Origin: Panaeolus papilionaceus
Lineage: Eukaryota > Basidiomycota > Agaricomycetes > Agaricales
NCBI GenBank assembly: GCA_015501605.1
Contig: JADNRZ010000048.1
Location: forward strand, 1 to 64,000
Reading direction: 5' to 3'
Length of the DNA: 64,000 bases
The notes beneath the pieces are model-generated. The model was not told the origin of the DNA. It made no database searches and saw only the letters and a program-made list of their open reading frames with translations. Position numbers and translations under genes: made by a program. Shown here in pieces: positions 24,947-37,495 of this stretch (position 1 is its first letter; each line of letters begins with the position of its first letter).

Positions 24947-27458
24947 ATGGGCGAAGAAATTGATGCGGAAGGGGAGGAAGCAGACGACGATGCGGAAGGG
25001 GAGGAAGAAGATGACGATGTGGAAGGGGAGGAAGAGGACAATGATTCGGAAGGGGAGGAAGATGACGACGATGCGGAAGGGGAGAATGATGTTGACGATG
25101 AGGAAGGTGGGGACGACAACGACAATGCGAAAGGGGAGGAAGACTACGACGAGGACGACGAGGAAGGGGAAGAATCCAAAGAGAGTTTGAAGGGCAAAGC
25201 AGATAAGGGAAAGCGTAGGGTCAATCCCTTTATAGACGATGAGGCTGCAGGAGGGGAGACATCGGATGATGAAGACGATAACGTTGATTCTAACGTCTTT
25301 GTCAACGATGATCAAGATGAAGATTTACCTGAAAACCACCTTGGTATGTTGTTTTATAGATACACTTGCTCTGGTCCTGATACACAAGTTTTAGAAATTC
25401 ATGCGCAGTTTCTACAAACTGAAGATAGCGAAGCTCGTCTGTACTGCTGGGATAGGTTGCTAGACAGGGCATATGAACAAGTGAGGGGTGGTGAACCTTG
25501 GAGGTCTGCTCTGGATTATGATGATGGTAATGACGACGAGTACATCATATCCACCACAGACTTGCTCTGGGTTGTACCCTGTAAGGTATGTTTTTCAGCC
25601 TCTTATTTCAATTTTATTGCTAACTAGTTCATCTCATCGAAAACTACAGGCAGGTCATGAAGAGGAAGCCGTCGTCACCATATTCTACTGTGCCACCAAC
25701 CCATTGTCGCCCAACTCCGCAGGGCCATCGGCTATGTTCAATCCTTCACATCCTGGCTGAATATATGTCGAGGCTCGGAGTGAGGGACTCGCCAGAGCTA
25801 CTGTAGATGGAATCCCTACTTTATCACCTTCACAGTTACGGGTGGTGCCACATGGAGAATGTTGGCGGTGTCTTTCTCATTCTCCTAGACGTATCCCACT
25901 TTGGGTTTGTATCCGTGATTCTAGGCGTAAATGGAGGGCTGTCAATGGGAGTGTTGGTATCGTCGTGCCCAATCTCAATAGCGACGACCAAGAGGAGGTT
26001 TGGAACGTTATTGTTGCACACAAAGACCCCATGGAAGCGTCAGCACCCTGGTCATGGCAGTCGGTTAATTTCAACGATATTCATTTCACAATCAAGCTAG
26101 ATGAGCTACTGACAGTCAAGGACATCCAGCGATTTTCAGGATGCGACCTTGTCAACGAATACACACTCAGTGTGCTCTTTGAGCGCATTTACCGCACCAA
26201 TATACGTCCAGGGGCCTGTGTCATTGTGACCACCGGAGAGTTTGTGGGGATGATTGGAGAAGTGGTCATGTCGTTGGGTACAATGGCTGAACTCAGATTT
26301 GAAGATGGTACATTAGAGCCTGTGCTACTCTGCGACCTACGTCGGAATTTTGTGGTTGGTGACCAGGCGGTCATTTCTACCCTACTGTGGAGGGGGATTA
26401 CGGGCTGGGTGATCAACGTTGAAGTAAAGCACATCACCATCTGGTCGGAATCACTGCAGAACGAGGTATGGTTACTCTTACTTTTTTTTAATCGCACACT
26501 CATAATTTATGCCAATAGTATCGAGTAGCTGCTATTGAAGCAGAGTTCTTCACGCCTTCCTTACGACATATCGCCTCCCTACCCCCAAGAATTAAACATC
26601 GGAACATCACGGAGTTCAACATATATGAGCGCTTCAAGGGCAGGATGGTGTACATTACGGGCTGCCACCCCCACAAAGGCCAACGAGGACATATCAAAGA
26701 CGCCCATCCTGATGGACGATTCTGGATTCAAATGGAATCCATGTTGCAGAGAAATGAACCAACTATCTTCAAGCACTCCGATATATCTTTAATGTAAGTT
26801 GTCTATAAACTCTCTAACCGGCTAGACTCAACATCTAATTGCTCAATGCAGCGAAGAGATAACGGAGAATTTGCTTCCGATACCTCAAAATCGTTCCAGT
26901 GTTGCATATTCAAAACCGATCAAGGCACCATTCATATCCCCAGACTCACAAACGGCGTCCAAGAGTGCAACCGATACCAATGACGGTGGACCCAGCGGCT
27001 CACAGAGTCCATGCTCACAGATTAAAGACCTCCCTGTTGTTGATAGTTCAACCACCTTCCCCGAAACGGATCCAATAGAGCCAGCTTCAAATGTTGATCC
27101 TTACTGGCTTGTTGAAGCATGCTTCTCGCACAGGATCAAGCTTGCTCATGTCCATGATCTGAATCACATTGTCCAACTTCTTGGGAGGGGTTCAGCATCT
27201 GGGCACATCCAGGTGCGCGATCATATGGTGGTGCAGGAGATTCCATCAGACACTTTGACTGTGTTACCGCCAAGTCGTAAAGACAATGTCGTTGTTGTCC
27301 TCTCTGGCGAACATGTAGGAAAAATGTATAAAGTAGTTGAGGTTTTTGAGTCTGTTTCACAGGTCAGGAAGCCGGGACGAGTTCTACGCAAAGGAGAAGT
27401 CAACCCCACATTTCCTAATGACGTGTTAGTGCAGGCGTTTGGACCCTTCAAAAAGTAG
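24947..27458 (+). pseudogene. Spt5-like protein (acidic N-terminus, NGN-like and KOW domains), one in-frame TGA
   Basis: Exons 24947-25585, 25650-26465, 26519-26793 and 26852-27458 join in frame. The N-terminus is a run of acidic repeats (EGEEEDDD), as in Spt5, the elongation-factor partner of RNA polymerase II. An NGN-like part follows (LLWVVPCKAGHEEEAVVTIF...IYVEARSEGLARA). KOW-like units follow: GACVIVTTGEFVGMIGEVV, GRMVYITGCHPHKGQRGHIK and VVVLSGEHVGKMYKVVEV. A TGA at 25758-25760, just before IYVEA, interrupts an otherwise open frame and probably replaces CGA or TGG. The gene is the leftmost one inside the 16.6-kb element. Host Spt5 genes are much longer and essential, so this is read as a TE-borne relative; a function in transcribing or targeting the element is only inference. 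Exons upstream of 24947 may exist. Confidence 0.75.
24957..25170 (+). repeat. Imperfect ~30-bp coding repeats (acidic)
   Basis: The string GAAGGGGAGGAAG recurs about every 30 bp and encodes EGEE-DDD units at the start of the Spt5-like protein. Confidence 0.7.
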
Positions 27459-27469
27459 TAAACACAGTA

Positions 27470-29300
27470 CACTTCCATTTAGTTAATTTAAATTTATTAT
27501 AATGTCGAGACGCTTGTAGACCTTTTTTCTTTTTTTATAATTATTATATGTGCAATATGTCGTTTTAATTTAAGACCACATGTAAGCTATTGGAAAACTA
27601 ACGACTTGAACAGCTCGGCACCTCTAACAAAGCTCTATCGACTATCTGAAGCAATCTACCAAAAGTGTACGTACTAAGTCTATCTAATGGAACGCCAACT
27701 TGATCTCATTTTCTGTCTCTTTATATAGGTCATCCTCAATGTCAAGTCCAGCCATGCGAATACGCAATTCCGTCAGGGCTAGCCTTCGGCAGGCGTTAGG
27801 GTTGATAGAATTTTCAGCTAAGACAGGTAGGGAAGTTACAGTGTAGTGACTTTGTTGATCCGTGGACTAGCTACAACGTAATGACTGAGTGTGATCCATG
27901 GATCACCATGGATTTCCTACATTCTGGGTAAGTAAGGTTATATAATTAGTTCATTAGATATAGTATCAATGTAATAAATAAATACCAGATGAGCGGAACG
28001 GGTGGGGGTAGGTAGAGAGATAGCGGATGGGGCGCGGGGGAGGGGAGGGGAGGGTGGGTGGGTGGGTGGGTGAATGGTGGATGGAGCATGGGAGGGGGTA
28101 GGTGGGGCATCAGGTTGGGATGAGCGGAAATGAGGGTTAGTGGATTGGTGAATTGGGCGTGGCGGAAGGGTGGGGCAAGTGTGGGGATGTATGACTGGTA
28201 GATGGATGGTTGGACGCGGAGTGGGAGGTAGGGGATTATGTTGGGAAAAGCGGAATGGGGAGGGGGAGGGAGAGTATGGATTGGATGCGGCGGAGGACTA
28301 GGGTGGAAAAATTGATCGTTGGGAGGTGATTGGGAAGTAGGGCACGGAAGGGGTGGGGGGAGGAGAAATAGGTTCGCGTAGATGGGTCAACAGGTCGCTC
28401 TGAAATATCCGCGGAAATGTTAGATTTAGAGAAAAAGTAGATGTTGGTAAAGAGAGAGTTTGTGAGCTGCAAAATGGGTAATGCGATACCTTGTAAGAAA
28501 CTAGTAGGATTGGGTGGGTGCTGAACCCGCAGTGGCGGAATATATTAAATGAAATGGTAGAAGAAGCCGCGATGTTGACTCGGCGGCGGAGATGTGTATG
28601 GGATCTAAGAATCCGCGTCAGTGGATTCGAGGCCCAACAAGGACTCCATTCTGCGGGATATGCCTGAACAAGTGGGTCCAAAAAAAAGAAGCCTTCCGCA
28701 GATATGCTTTGCAAGAAAATGTTATAAATGAATATCGGAATAGGCCGCATCGGTGGAAGCTAATCAACTGAAACGAGTGCCCCGCCGTTACCGCGGCATC
28801 AGTCATTTTGCAATATATGGCTATGCTGCAAGATTGTTTCCGTGGCGGGTCATTGTTGTTGCAATCACAGTGGCACAACCAGTCTGCAGGATCGCATAGA
28901 ACATTAAGCACCCCCGATACATGGGATATTTCGCAGATGTTACGGAAACATATGCCCCTCTGTTACCGCGGTATCGGTCATTGTGCAATATATTCCTACA
29001 CTGCAATGTTGTTTCCGCGGCGGGTCATGGTGTTTACAGCCACAGTTGCACAACCATCCCGCGGGATTGTATGTACATTACGAAAGCATGATTATCCGAA
29101 GCCGTGAGGCTTATTGAAAATATTAATAGAAATCATGTATCCATCACGTGTTCCGCAGGTAGTCACAACGTGTTCATCGTGGCTGGGCATCTGCGGATTC
29201 CTTTGTCAGCTTGTACACGTCAGAACGTGTATCCCTTTCCAACTTGATCCTTCCTGTTGCATACCATCAAACACAATCCCGCAAGTGAACTCTTCAATCC
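27470..29300. other. Non-coding spacer with G-rich minisatellite and a tandem duplication
   Basis: No convincing gene is seen. 27990-28480 is G-rich, with (GGGT)n at about 28049-28072 and repeated GGATGG/GAGCGGAA strings. From about 28770 to 29090 a segment of roughly 170 bp is duplicated in tandem: GTTACCGCGGCATCAGTCAT then GTTACCGCGGTATCGGTCAT, and TGTTTCCG(T/C)GGCGGGTCAT in both. Short CCGCGG palindromes occur in each unit. Confidence 0.55.
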
Positions 29301-29301
29301 C

Positions 29302-31776
29302 ATGGACGCCAAACTTTCCACCCTCGAAGGATATCTTCTATCTTTGCGCGATTTACTGGAGCCGAAGCAGCTCTCCGTTCTTCACTGATACTACAGTGAG
29401 ATGGTATGTGGCTCGGCGGATGCATCAATTATATTTTCCTACTAATTGTTAAATGCATTCAAAGTATCAAGCGATCGCGGAAGTTGGAGCGAACAAAGCC
29501 CTGCTACCCAAACTATCACAATGGCCTCTGAACGATGTGTTTCGTGTTGTGCAGGAAGCAGCCAAGAACCCGAAACTTACCAGTTTTTCGCCGGGGTTTT
29601 CATTGAACGAGGTGATCGATTCCCTCCGCCCAACAGTCATTACAGTGGAAGAAATACCGTCTGCGGAACAGGATCACAACATGGAAGAAGCCGCGGCATC
29701 GGCTGAGCAAATTTCGAGGTTGGAACAGGCAGCATTGGAGCGGGCTCGACGGAACAAGCAGTTGAAGGAGGAAGCAGATGCTCAGAAGCAGAAACGAGAG
29801 GGTCAACCTGCTGGGAAAGGCAAAGGAAATGATGAGAAGGGAGAGGGAAAGGTAGTGACAGGTGGAAAGCACAAAACACAACAAGAGCCATCCCCTGTCA
29901 GCGATGCTGCCATCGAACCCCACCAGAAGCCTACAACGGGAGGTGAGGAGTCAAGCGCGGAATCTGATCCTCCATCGGTCCCAACCTGCCGCAGCGACAA
30001 ATCGAAGGGAAAGGGTAAGGCAACCGTGGAGGAATTGGACCAGCATATTCAGGAAGTGAAGGCGAGGGTCATCTGTCTGCCGCCGCGCTTAGAAGATGAA
30101 GACCTGGCTGAACAGTTGGCCAAGATCCGGAGCTACCAACCTCGACCACGTGGAGAAGGTACATCCAAAAACGTTGCATCATCCGAAGGTGAGGAGGATA
30201 GGATGGAAGGGGTGGTTGAGCAAGCGGAGGAGAAGGTGGAGGGCGACGAGGAGGACGAGGAGGAAGAAGAAGCAGAGGAGAAATCGTCCGCGGAAGCAGA
30301 AGAAGAGCCATCGGATGAGACGGAACCTGCAGCCGCGGCTGTAACACCGGGAGGCATCGTGATTCCCGAAGGCGCTCACATTGCCCCTCCCCCTGCTGAT
30401 GGGACTGTTAAAGGATGGGCAGGGAAGATTGCTTCTGTGAAGGTCAATGTCCCAGGGTGTGCCAAGTGTCAAATACAAGGCAACAAGTGTTACGTGAAGT
30501 GGGATGATGGTCCCATAGAGGGAGCGTGCCACCACTGCAGCCGCCATCATATTTCCTGCTCGCTCAGTAAGCGGACCTCAAAATCTTCCAAGGAACCCAA
30601 GGAACCCAAGGAACCCAAACCACCGAAAGCGCTGAAAGGACCAAAACCGAAGGAGAAGAAAGCCGCGTCCGCAGGTAAAAACAAAGACAAGAAGTCCCGT
30701 AGCGCCGCGACGAAATGTAAGTGCTCATTCAAAAGTTGAACTCCGACGTTGCTGACCAGAAAGTATGATTAGAATTAGCAGCACGTCTCTCTCAAGCTCA
30801 CGGCATCATTGAGAAGCTTGAAGAGTGAATTTCAGATTTAGAATCTGGATCTCTGGTTGAGTCGCTGCACGCAACCTGCGCCGTACGGAAGGAACTTGAG
30901 CAGGCCGCGAATAGGAACTTAGCGGAAATTTCGAAGGCCTACGAAGAATTGCGTGTGGCCCATAACGAACTTCGAGGGCACGTTCTTGCCCTTGGACGCA
31001 CAGACCAATTCCTCTTCAACAATATCAAGGCCGCGTTGATGGGTATGCGCTCACACCTTCCTTTGGAGTGGCGGGGTGCAGATCCAAAGGTGAAACCAAC
31101 TCAGCTCAATCTCAGAGATTCTGCAGGGGAGCCCATTCAACACCGCATTGCAAATCCCATACTCGGATTCGCGAAGTATTCTCTTCCTCCTCAAGGTACT
31201 GTAATAAGCCGCGATGGCCCTTGGCCTGAAAAATACGCAACTGGGTTCCTGCTTGCTAGAACGGGGGAGATGTTTCCAGTTCAGCCATTGAACCCTCAGC
31301 GTCCAGCGACAGCCACCCCAGAACAGGTAGCTCAGTCCCTTGCGGAATATCGAGCCCGAAATCCAACTGCAGCAAGTGCGAGCGGACACCGTACTCCCCA
31401 AGCTCAAGGTGTGTTAAATTCAGCAGGACATCGTGTCTCACCGAATGTTTTGGCTCCTCCTCGTTCTCCTACGCTTCGTCAGGCTTTCCCAGTTGCACCG
31501 ATGACGCCAACCCCACTGCAAGCACTACGAAACCCGCAGTTGGCGCCCTCAGTCAGTACCGGATTGGGTTCCAAGGATGGACCAACAGCCCAATCATCTA
31601 CTGGGCAGGAAACGGGTACCACTGATCCTGAGACCGCGGCGGACGATTCTGGTCCAATGGATGTTGATGAACCACAATCCGTTCCCACGGATAGGACTCG
31701 TGCAAGGCGATGTGCTGCTGAAAAAGCGGTGCGTGGGGCTAAACAGGGAAGAGGCTGCGGCAGAGGGGGAGCTTAG
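29302..31776 (+). pseudogene. Zn2Cys6 coiled-coil protein of the 16.6-kb element, two in-frame TGAs
   Basis: Exons are read as 29302-29403, 29465-30718 and 30780-31776. The start is MDAKLSTLEG. The middle is a long charged region (glutamate/lysine-rich, coiled-coil prone). A binuclear zinc cluster follows at about 30456-30560 with exact fungal spacing C-x2-C-x6-C-x12-C-x2-C-x6-C (CAKCQIQGNKC ... CHHCSRHHISC). A lysine/proline-rich basic linker, a second coiled coil (HGIIEKLEE-ISDLES) and a proline-rich tail complete it. In-frame TGAs at 29386-29388 (LSVLH-YYSEM) and 30826-30828 (KLEE-ISDL) sit where arginine fits. Zn2Cys6 clusters bind DNA in fungal transcription factors; here a role in recognising element DNA is inferred. 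A homologue in the same gene arrangement lies at 50182-52116. Confidence 0.7.
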
Positions 31777-32050
31777 GGCCTGATATTTCGTTTGTGCTCT
31801 ACACATATTTTGGATTTTTTGGACTTTAGTTGCATACCTGATACACTCGATTTTGGACTTTTACATGCATGATTTTGGACTGTTGCTTCGTATCTTTTTA
31901 CTATTTTTGTTACCTTTTGGACACTTGTTACTTATATGGTTGTATTTCTTGTTGGACTTTTTATTTGATTGACACTTGTTGAATGGAGTTCCATATATAT
32001 GACATTTGAATTCAGGAAAAGAGCAATACATTGTATGAATGGGTGACAAG

Positions 32051-34195
32051 CTAAAGGGTACTGGTTATGTTGCTCACAATGACAGGAACTTTGCTCGGAG
32101 TCTTGTGAGTGCAACGACCCCGCGGATGATCATTCTCCATAGGCTGAGAGGCTTGCTCAATCCCGCGGGCTAGCAGTGCTTGCTTATCTGTGATAGGAGA
32201 TGATCCTCCTGCGGCAGGGCTCAACATCTTCTCTTTGACGTTTCGAGGTCGTTTCGCACTCTCAATAGGTGTAATGAGATGGCTCTTTGTGCCTATTATT
32301 CTAGCCAGCGTTAACTGCTCTTCTTCCTTGCTTATGGGTGTGACTTCGGTAGGCATTGGTTCAGTTGTCGTTGACCCATGACTCTCCGCAGGCAACACCA
32401 CTGTGAGATCATTTGCTGCATTTCCCATGGCGCTGTTCGAAAATAATGTTGGTGTATCCTGTGGCCTTGTCATGGTATGAGGAGTTGGTTTCACAAGCTT
32501 GTTTGGGAGGAGCAGGTTTGGAGAGCTGAGGGTGGGTCCTGGATATCGCGATAGCATTGCACCACTTGGGTTATCGTCCTCTTTGTGAGCTTTGCTGTGT
32601 GTTTGGAGAAATCAGAAAGAGTGCTGTGGTCCGAGGTGATCCTGACAGGTGGTAACATGTTCAAAGAATGTATTAATGATCCCTTGATTTGTGTTCTGTG
32701 CATCCTTCAACTTTCCAATGAGGTCTGTTGTTACATACACTTCGTGGAAAAATTCATGTGGATTGTTGTTGAGAGCTGTCCAGGGAACCGGTGTTTGATC
32801 ACCACGTCCACTGCGGGCCAAATCTGAACACCCAAACAAATAAGTGTGAGACCATCAATAAATGAGTACGTGTATACCAATATACTCACCATAGTGGGCT
32901 TTCATAAACTTGGCATAGTACTTGTTTTGTAACTTCTTATTGAGATTCGATGGCCATGGTGATGGTAAAATAGGAAAACCTTCTTCGGTGATCTTCACAG
33001 TTCTGTCCATTGCACCGTCTCGGAGCTGACTTGCTGCAAGCCGATAACGAGCTAAACAGGCTTCGTCTGACTCTGGGACTGAAGCAGAGGGTCGGGTATT
33101 GCCATGTTCCGCCGCGGCGGAAGACAATCCGTCCACAGCATGAGGTTGTGATTCGTCCTTCCGATTGACCGACATTCGACTTTTTATGGATAATAATTTT
33201 TGCACGTATTTTTCAAAGACATTCGCCAAATCGTTCAACTCGTTAGGGAACGTATCCTCGAAGGATTTTGTGTTCATGCCTAAAAGTTCCCTGGCGTGGT
33301 CATGGCTACAACTCATCAACTTCATATCCGCCGCGCCGGACTATGATAAAAACTTACAATTGAATATGAGTCTGACCCTCTTGATCCATGAAGACGGACA
33401 CTTGTATGGACAGCGTTCCCATCTCTATGTGCTGTAAATGAGCCGCCTGCTGCATGCATTGGTTGCATCGTTTCATGTAGATCCTGTGGTTGTAGCCTGA
33501 ATTAGTAGCTTCTTCAATTGAACTATGCAACAATGTATACCTTTCCTTGACTTCAGGTGTGTACCCAACAATCTTCGCTTCTTCAATTTTATCCTCCAAG
33601 TCCTGAAGCTCCTCGTCGTTCATATCCTGCAAAATGTTCCTCACTGCTTGATGGCGGTGTTTTGATATCAACCCCATCATCAACTCCTCATCCTCTTCCA
33701 ACATTCCGCGGATTTTCGTAATGACCGCCTTCCGCTCCGTATTGTAGATGTAGTTTGATTTTGTGATCCTCAGCGAAGGGGCCTTCAGTGGCGCCGTTGC
33801 GATGACTGAGCGCCAGTTTTTGCGAACATAATTTTTGATCAACTGTGAGCGCCCGCCATCACTGTCAGACAAGCTTTCAAATTTATGTTTTTCAGATGAC
33901 TGACCTCATCCCACTTTTCAACTATCCCATCGGGTTCCACAATGCAATCGGTCAAGCCTTTCCCCCTCCAATAGGCCTGTAGTCTAGGATTGACATGGTT
34001 CTCAATGTACTGTCGCCGGCCCACATAGTTCTTTCCAGGCATTGATCGATAAGCACCCTTCAAGTCATATATAAGCTTGCACTCCTCCACAGTGAAGTGT
34101 TTAGCATCACGACATGGTTTTCTGTGGTTGGGTTTCCGAGATGGGGGTTTGATTGGTGCTTTCTTGCGAAGTGGTGAGGTTGATAGTCGTGACAT
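32051..34195 (-). CDS. TE-associated hypothetical protein, convergent partner of the Zn2Cys6 gene
   Basis: The multi-exon gene starts at ATG 34195 (MSRLSTSPLRKKAPIKPPSR). A basic N-terminal block (HFTVEECKLIYDLKGAYR, then GRRQYIENHVNPRLQAYW) is followed by KNYVRKNWRSVI, an acidic helical stretch, NELNDLANVFEKYVQKLL, EEGFPILPSPWPSN, PVPWTALNNNPHEFF, and a serine/proline-rich tail. The frames at 33839-34195, 33354-33872, 32855-33325, 32612-32839 and 32051-32557 are probable exons, but some borders (notably near 33870) are unresolved. No catalytic motif is seen. It converges on the Zn2Cys6 gene with about 275 bp between stops. The left end of the palindrome lies only 14 bp upstream of its ATG, so its promoter now is palindrome sequence. 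A C-terminal relative is at 52788-53450. Confidence 0.55.
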
Positions 34196-34208
34196 GGCAC
34201 TACTAGCT

Positions 34209-35815
34209 GCCAAAATTCTTAAGAACTACTGATCTGTTATCGGTAACCCTTCTAACCAGCTACCAGACGAATTCTTATGCATTCTCATAAGTAATCACTG
34301 GGATATTTCTTACTACAATTATAATAGATATTCTTATATTGATTGCTTGAACGATTCTTATACATTATTATGATTATCTCTGCAATTATTATGGTGATTC
34401 TTATGACAATTCTTAGGCATTATTATGCTTATCTACATGATTCTTATAGTGATTCTTATGGTAATGCTTACAGCGATTCTTATGTGATATTTTAATACTC
34501 TACTGATAATATTCTAATAGATCTGATTAATCAGGGTTCTTATCTTTATCTATATCTGTGCTATATATGGAAACCCCCTTATCAATGCCATCAATATTTA
34601 TTTTCCCCACCATTACTGTAGCATTTATTACACTGCTTTTCTGGCCACTTTATATGGACATATATATACCATTGGAAAGCTACAATCGCCTACTATTTGA
34701 TTCTGAATTTTATTCAATTTAATTCCTGCAGGGGAGCAGCCCATTTAGCTGCACTTTTCCCATCAATTTAGCCCCTATTCATTTATGCTACCATTCCTGC
34801 TGCATTTGCACCGCTTTTTTGGCACTTTTCCTGGTGCACATATATACTATTAGAAAGCTCTAATTGTCTAGCTTAAGAATCTGCCCTTGTTTTTACAACA
34901 GCCCCACTAGGGGCTGCACTATTTAGCTGCGCTTTTTTGGCATTTAATTAGCCCCTATTATGAATCAGCATTGTTCCTGCTCCATTTTGCACTGCTTTGG
35001 TGCAATTATATATGAACATATATATATCACCAGAAAGCTACAAATGCCTAGATTAAGAATCTGAAATCAGATCATAAATGTTGTGTCTAGGGAGGGAGCA
35101 ATTGCATTTCGCATTTGGGCTATTAGAGCGTGGGAACACCCTTGATCACCTCTTCTCCTCCTCCCCCCACCGCTTTTCTGCCTCCATTTCTCCACATCCA
35201 CTCCACCCCTTGGCCTATAATTTGGCATGCATGTGTAAAATATGTATTATAAACGCTGTGCAAAACAGGAACGCAAGGGGACCGCTACAAATGCAGCTAT
35301 TCTGCATTTACCCTGTTTTGCTTCTATTTCTGCCAAAAGAGGACCCAATAGTCCCCTATAACTTGCATTTTCAGTGGGATGAAGCAATTTAAATATGTTA
35401 TAATATCACCACTATTGTTCTGTACCATGTGTCATGTGTTCACAGTTATGGATCATATAGAAACAGCCATATACTGTCTCACAAGTTCCCCAAATACTAT
35501 ATTGGGTATATCTCCACCATTTCTGACCGCTTTGGAAGGGCGAAAAATGTTCTGAAATCACCTCAGGAATACCTACAAAACAAGGATACTCGCAGCAAAT
35601 TATGAGCACTTCTCAAAAATGACTGTTTTTCAGCTGATAAGCCATTTGTACAAGATCTGTATTGAAATAATTTAATCAGACCTCATAGAGACGAGGGTAT
35701 ACACTATTATTGATGTTCACAAAAGGTTTGAGAACATTTGAGTGAGTGTGGAAGGCTGGACACACAAATGGGTGCTAGAATGCAGGTTGATGTAGCGTCA
35801 AGGCACAATGAACTA
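34209..35815 (+). repeat. Left arm of the palindrome
   Basis: Reverse complement of 35889-37495 with the same length of 1,607 bp. Confidence 0.85.
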
Positions 35816-35888
35816 ATTGAGCTCAAATATTGGTTAAGAAATGCGAATGATATTGGTTTAGAAACAAAGGGCATAACCTAGTTGTTGT

Positions 35889-37495
35889 TAGTTCATTGTG
35901 CCTTGACGCTACATCAACCTGCATTCTAGCACCCATTTGTGTGTCCAGCCTTCCACACTCACTCAAATGTTCTCAAACCTTTTGTGAACATCAATAATAG
36001 TGTATACCCTCGTCTCTATGAGGTCTGATTAAATTATTTCAATACAGATCTTGTACAAATGGCTTATCAGCTGAAAAACAGTCATTTTTGAGAAGTGCTC
36101 ATAATTTGCTGCGAGTATCCTTGTTTTGTAGGTATTCCTGAGGTGATTTCAGAACATTTTTCGCCCTTCCAAAGCGGTCAGAAATGGTGGAGATATACCC
36201 AATATAGTATTTGGGGAACTTGTGAGACAGTATATGGCTGTTTCTATATGATCCATAACTGTGAACACATGACACATGGTACAGAACAATAGTGGTGATA
36301 TTATAACATATTTAAATTGCTTCATCCCACTGAAAATGCAAGTTATAGGGGACTATTGGGTCCTCTTTTGGCAGAAATAGAAGCAAAACAGGGTAAATGC
36401 AGAATAGCTGCATTTGTAGCGGTCCCCTTGCGTTCCTGTTTTGCACAGCGTTTATAATACATATTTTACACATGCATGCCAAATTATAGGCCAAGGGGTG
36501 GAGTGGATGTGGAGAAATGGAGGCAGAAAAGCGGTGGGGGGAGGAGGAGAAGAGGTGATCAAGGGTGTTCCCACGCTCTAATAGCCCAAATGCGAAATGC
36601 AATTGCTCCCTCCCTAGACACAACATTTATGATCTGATTTCAGATTCTTAATCTAGGCATTTGTAGCTTTCTGGTGATATATATATGTTCATATATAATT
36701 GCACCAAAGCAGTGCAAAATGGAGCAGGAACAATGCTGATTCATAATAGGGGCTAATTAAATGCCAAAAAAGCGCAGCTAAATAGTGCAGCCCCTAGTGG
36801 GGCTGTTGTAAAAACAAGGGCAGATTCTTAAGCTAGACAATTAGAGCTTTCTAATAGTATATATGTGCACCAGGAAAAGTGCCAAAAAAGCGGTGCAAAT
36901 GCAGCAGGAATGGTAGCATAAATGAATAGGGGCTAAATTGATGGGAAAAGTGCAGCTAAATGGGCTGCTCCCCTGCAGGAATTAAATTGAATAAAATTCA
37001 GAATCAAATAGTAGGCGATTGTAGCTTTCCAATGGTATATATATGTCCATATAAAGTGGCCAGAAAAGCAGTGTAATAAATGCTACAGTAATGGTGGGGA
37101 AAATAAATATTGATGGCATTGATAAGGGGGTTTCCATATATAGCACAGATATAGATAAAGATAAGAACCCTGATTAATCAGATCTATTAGAATATTATCA
37201 GTAGAGTATTAAAATATCACATAAGAATCGCTGTAAGCATTACCATAAGAATCACTATAAGAATCATGTAGATAAGCATAATAATGCCTAAGAATTGTCA
37301 TAAGAATCACCATAATAATTGCAGAGATAATCATAATAATGTATAAGAATCGTTCAAGCAATCAATATAAGAATATCTATTATAATTGTAGTAAGAAATA
37401 TCCCAGTGATTACTTATGAGAATGCATAAGAATTCGTCTGGTAGCTGGTTAGAAGGGTTACCGATAACAGATCAGTAGTTCTTAAGAATTTTGGC
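35889..37495 (+). repeat. Right arm of the palindrome
   Basis: Canonical orientation: the centre-proximal sequence (TAGTTGTTGTTAG...) and the order of segments match the dispersed copy at 6024-7340. The three internal repeats begin near 36640, 36825 and 37005. Confidence 0.85.

Larger units (their letters stand above)
34209..37495. repeat. 3.29-kb near-perfect palindrome (foldback-like element)
   Basis: Two 1,607-bp arms (34209-35815 and 35889-37495) are exact reverse complements wherever I compared them, around a 73-bp centre. The outer ends read GCCAAAATTCTTAAGAAC. The arms carry no recognised gene; the short mirrored frames they encode are chance. Outer parts contain many ATAAGAAT(C) strings and the middle has three degenerate repeats of about 180 bp. 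A diverged single arm exists at 6024-7340. I could not define a clean target duplication: the flanks CACTACTAGCT and AACTACGAGTC are only similar. Confidence 0.85.

Noticed and set aside
35078..36626. Identical 104- and 65-codon frames on both sides of the palindrome centre
   Set aside because: They mirror each other because the arms are identical, lack any domain, and are degraded in the copy at 6231-6771, so there is no sign of selection on protein.
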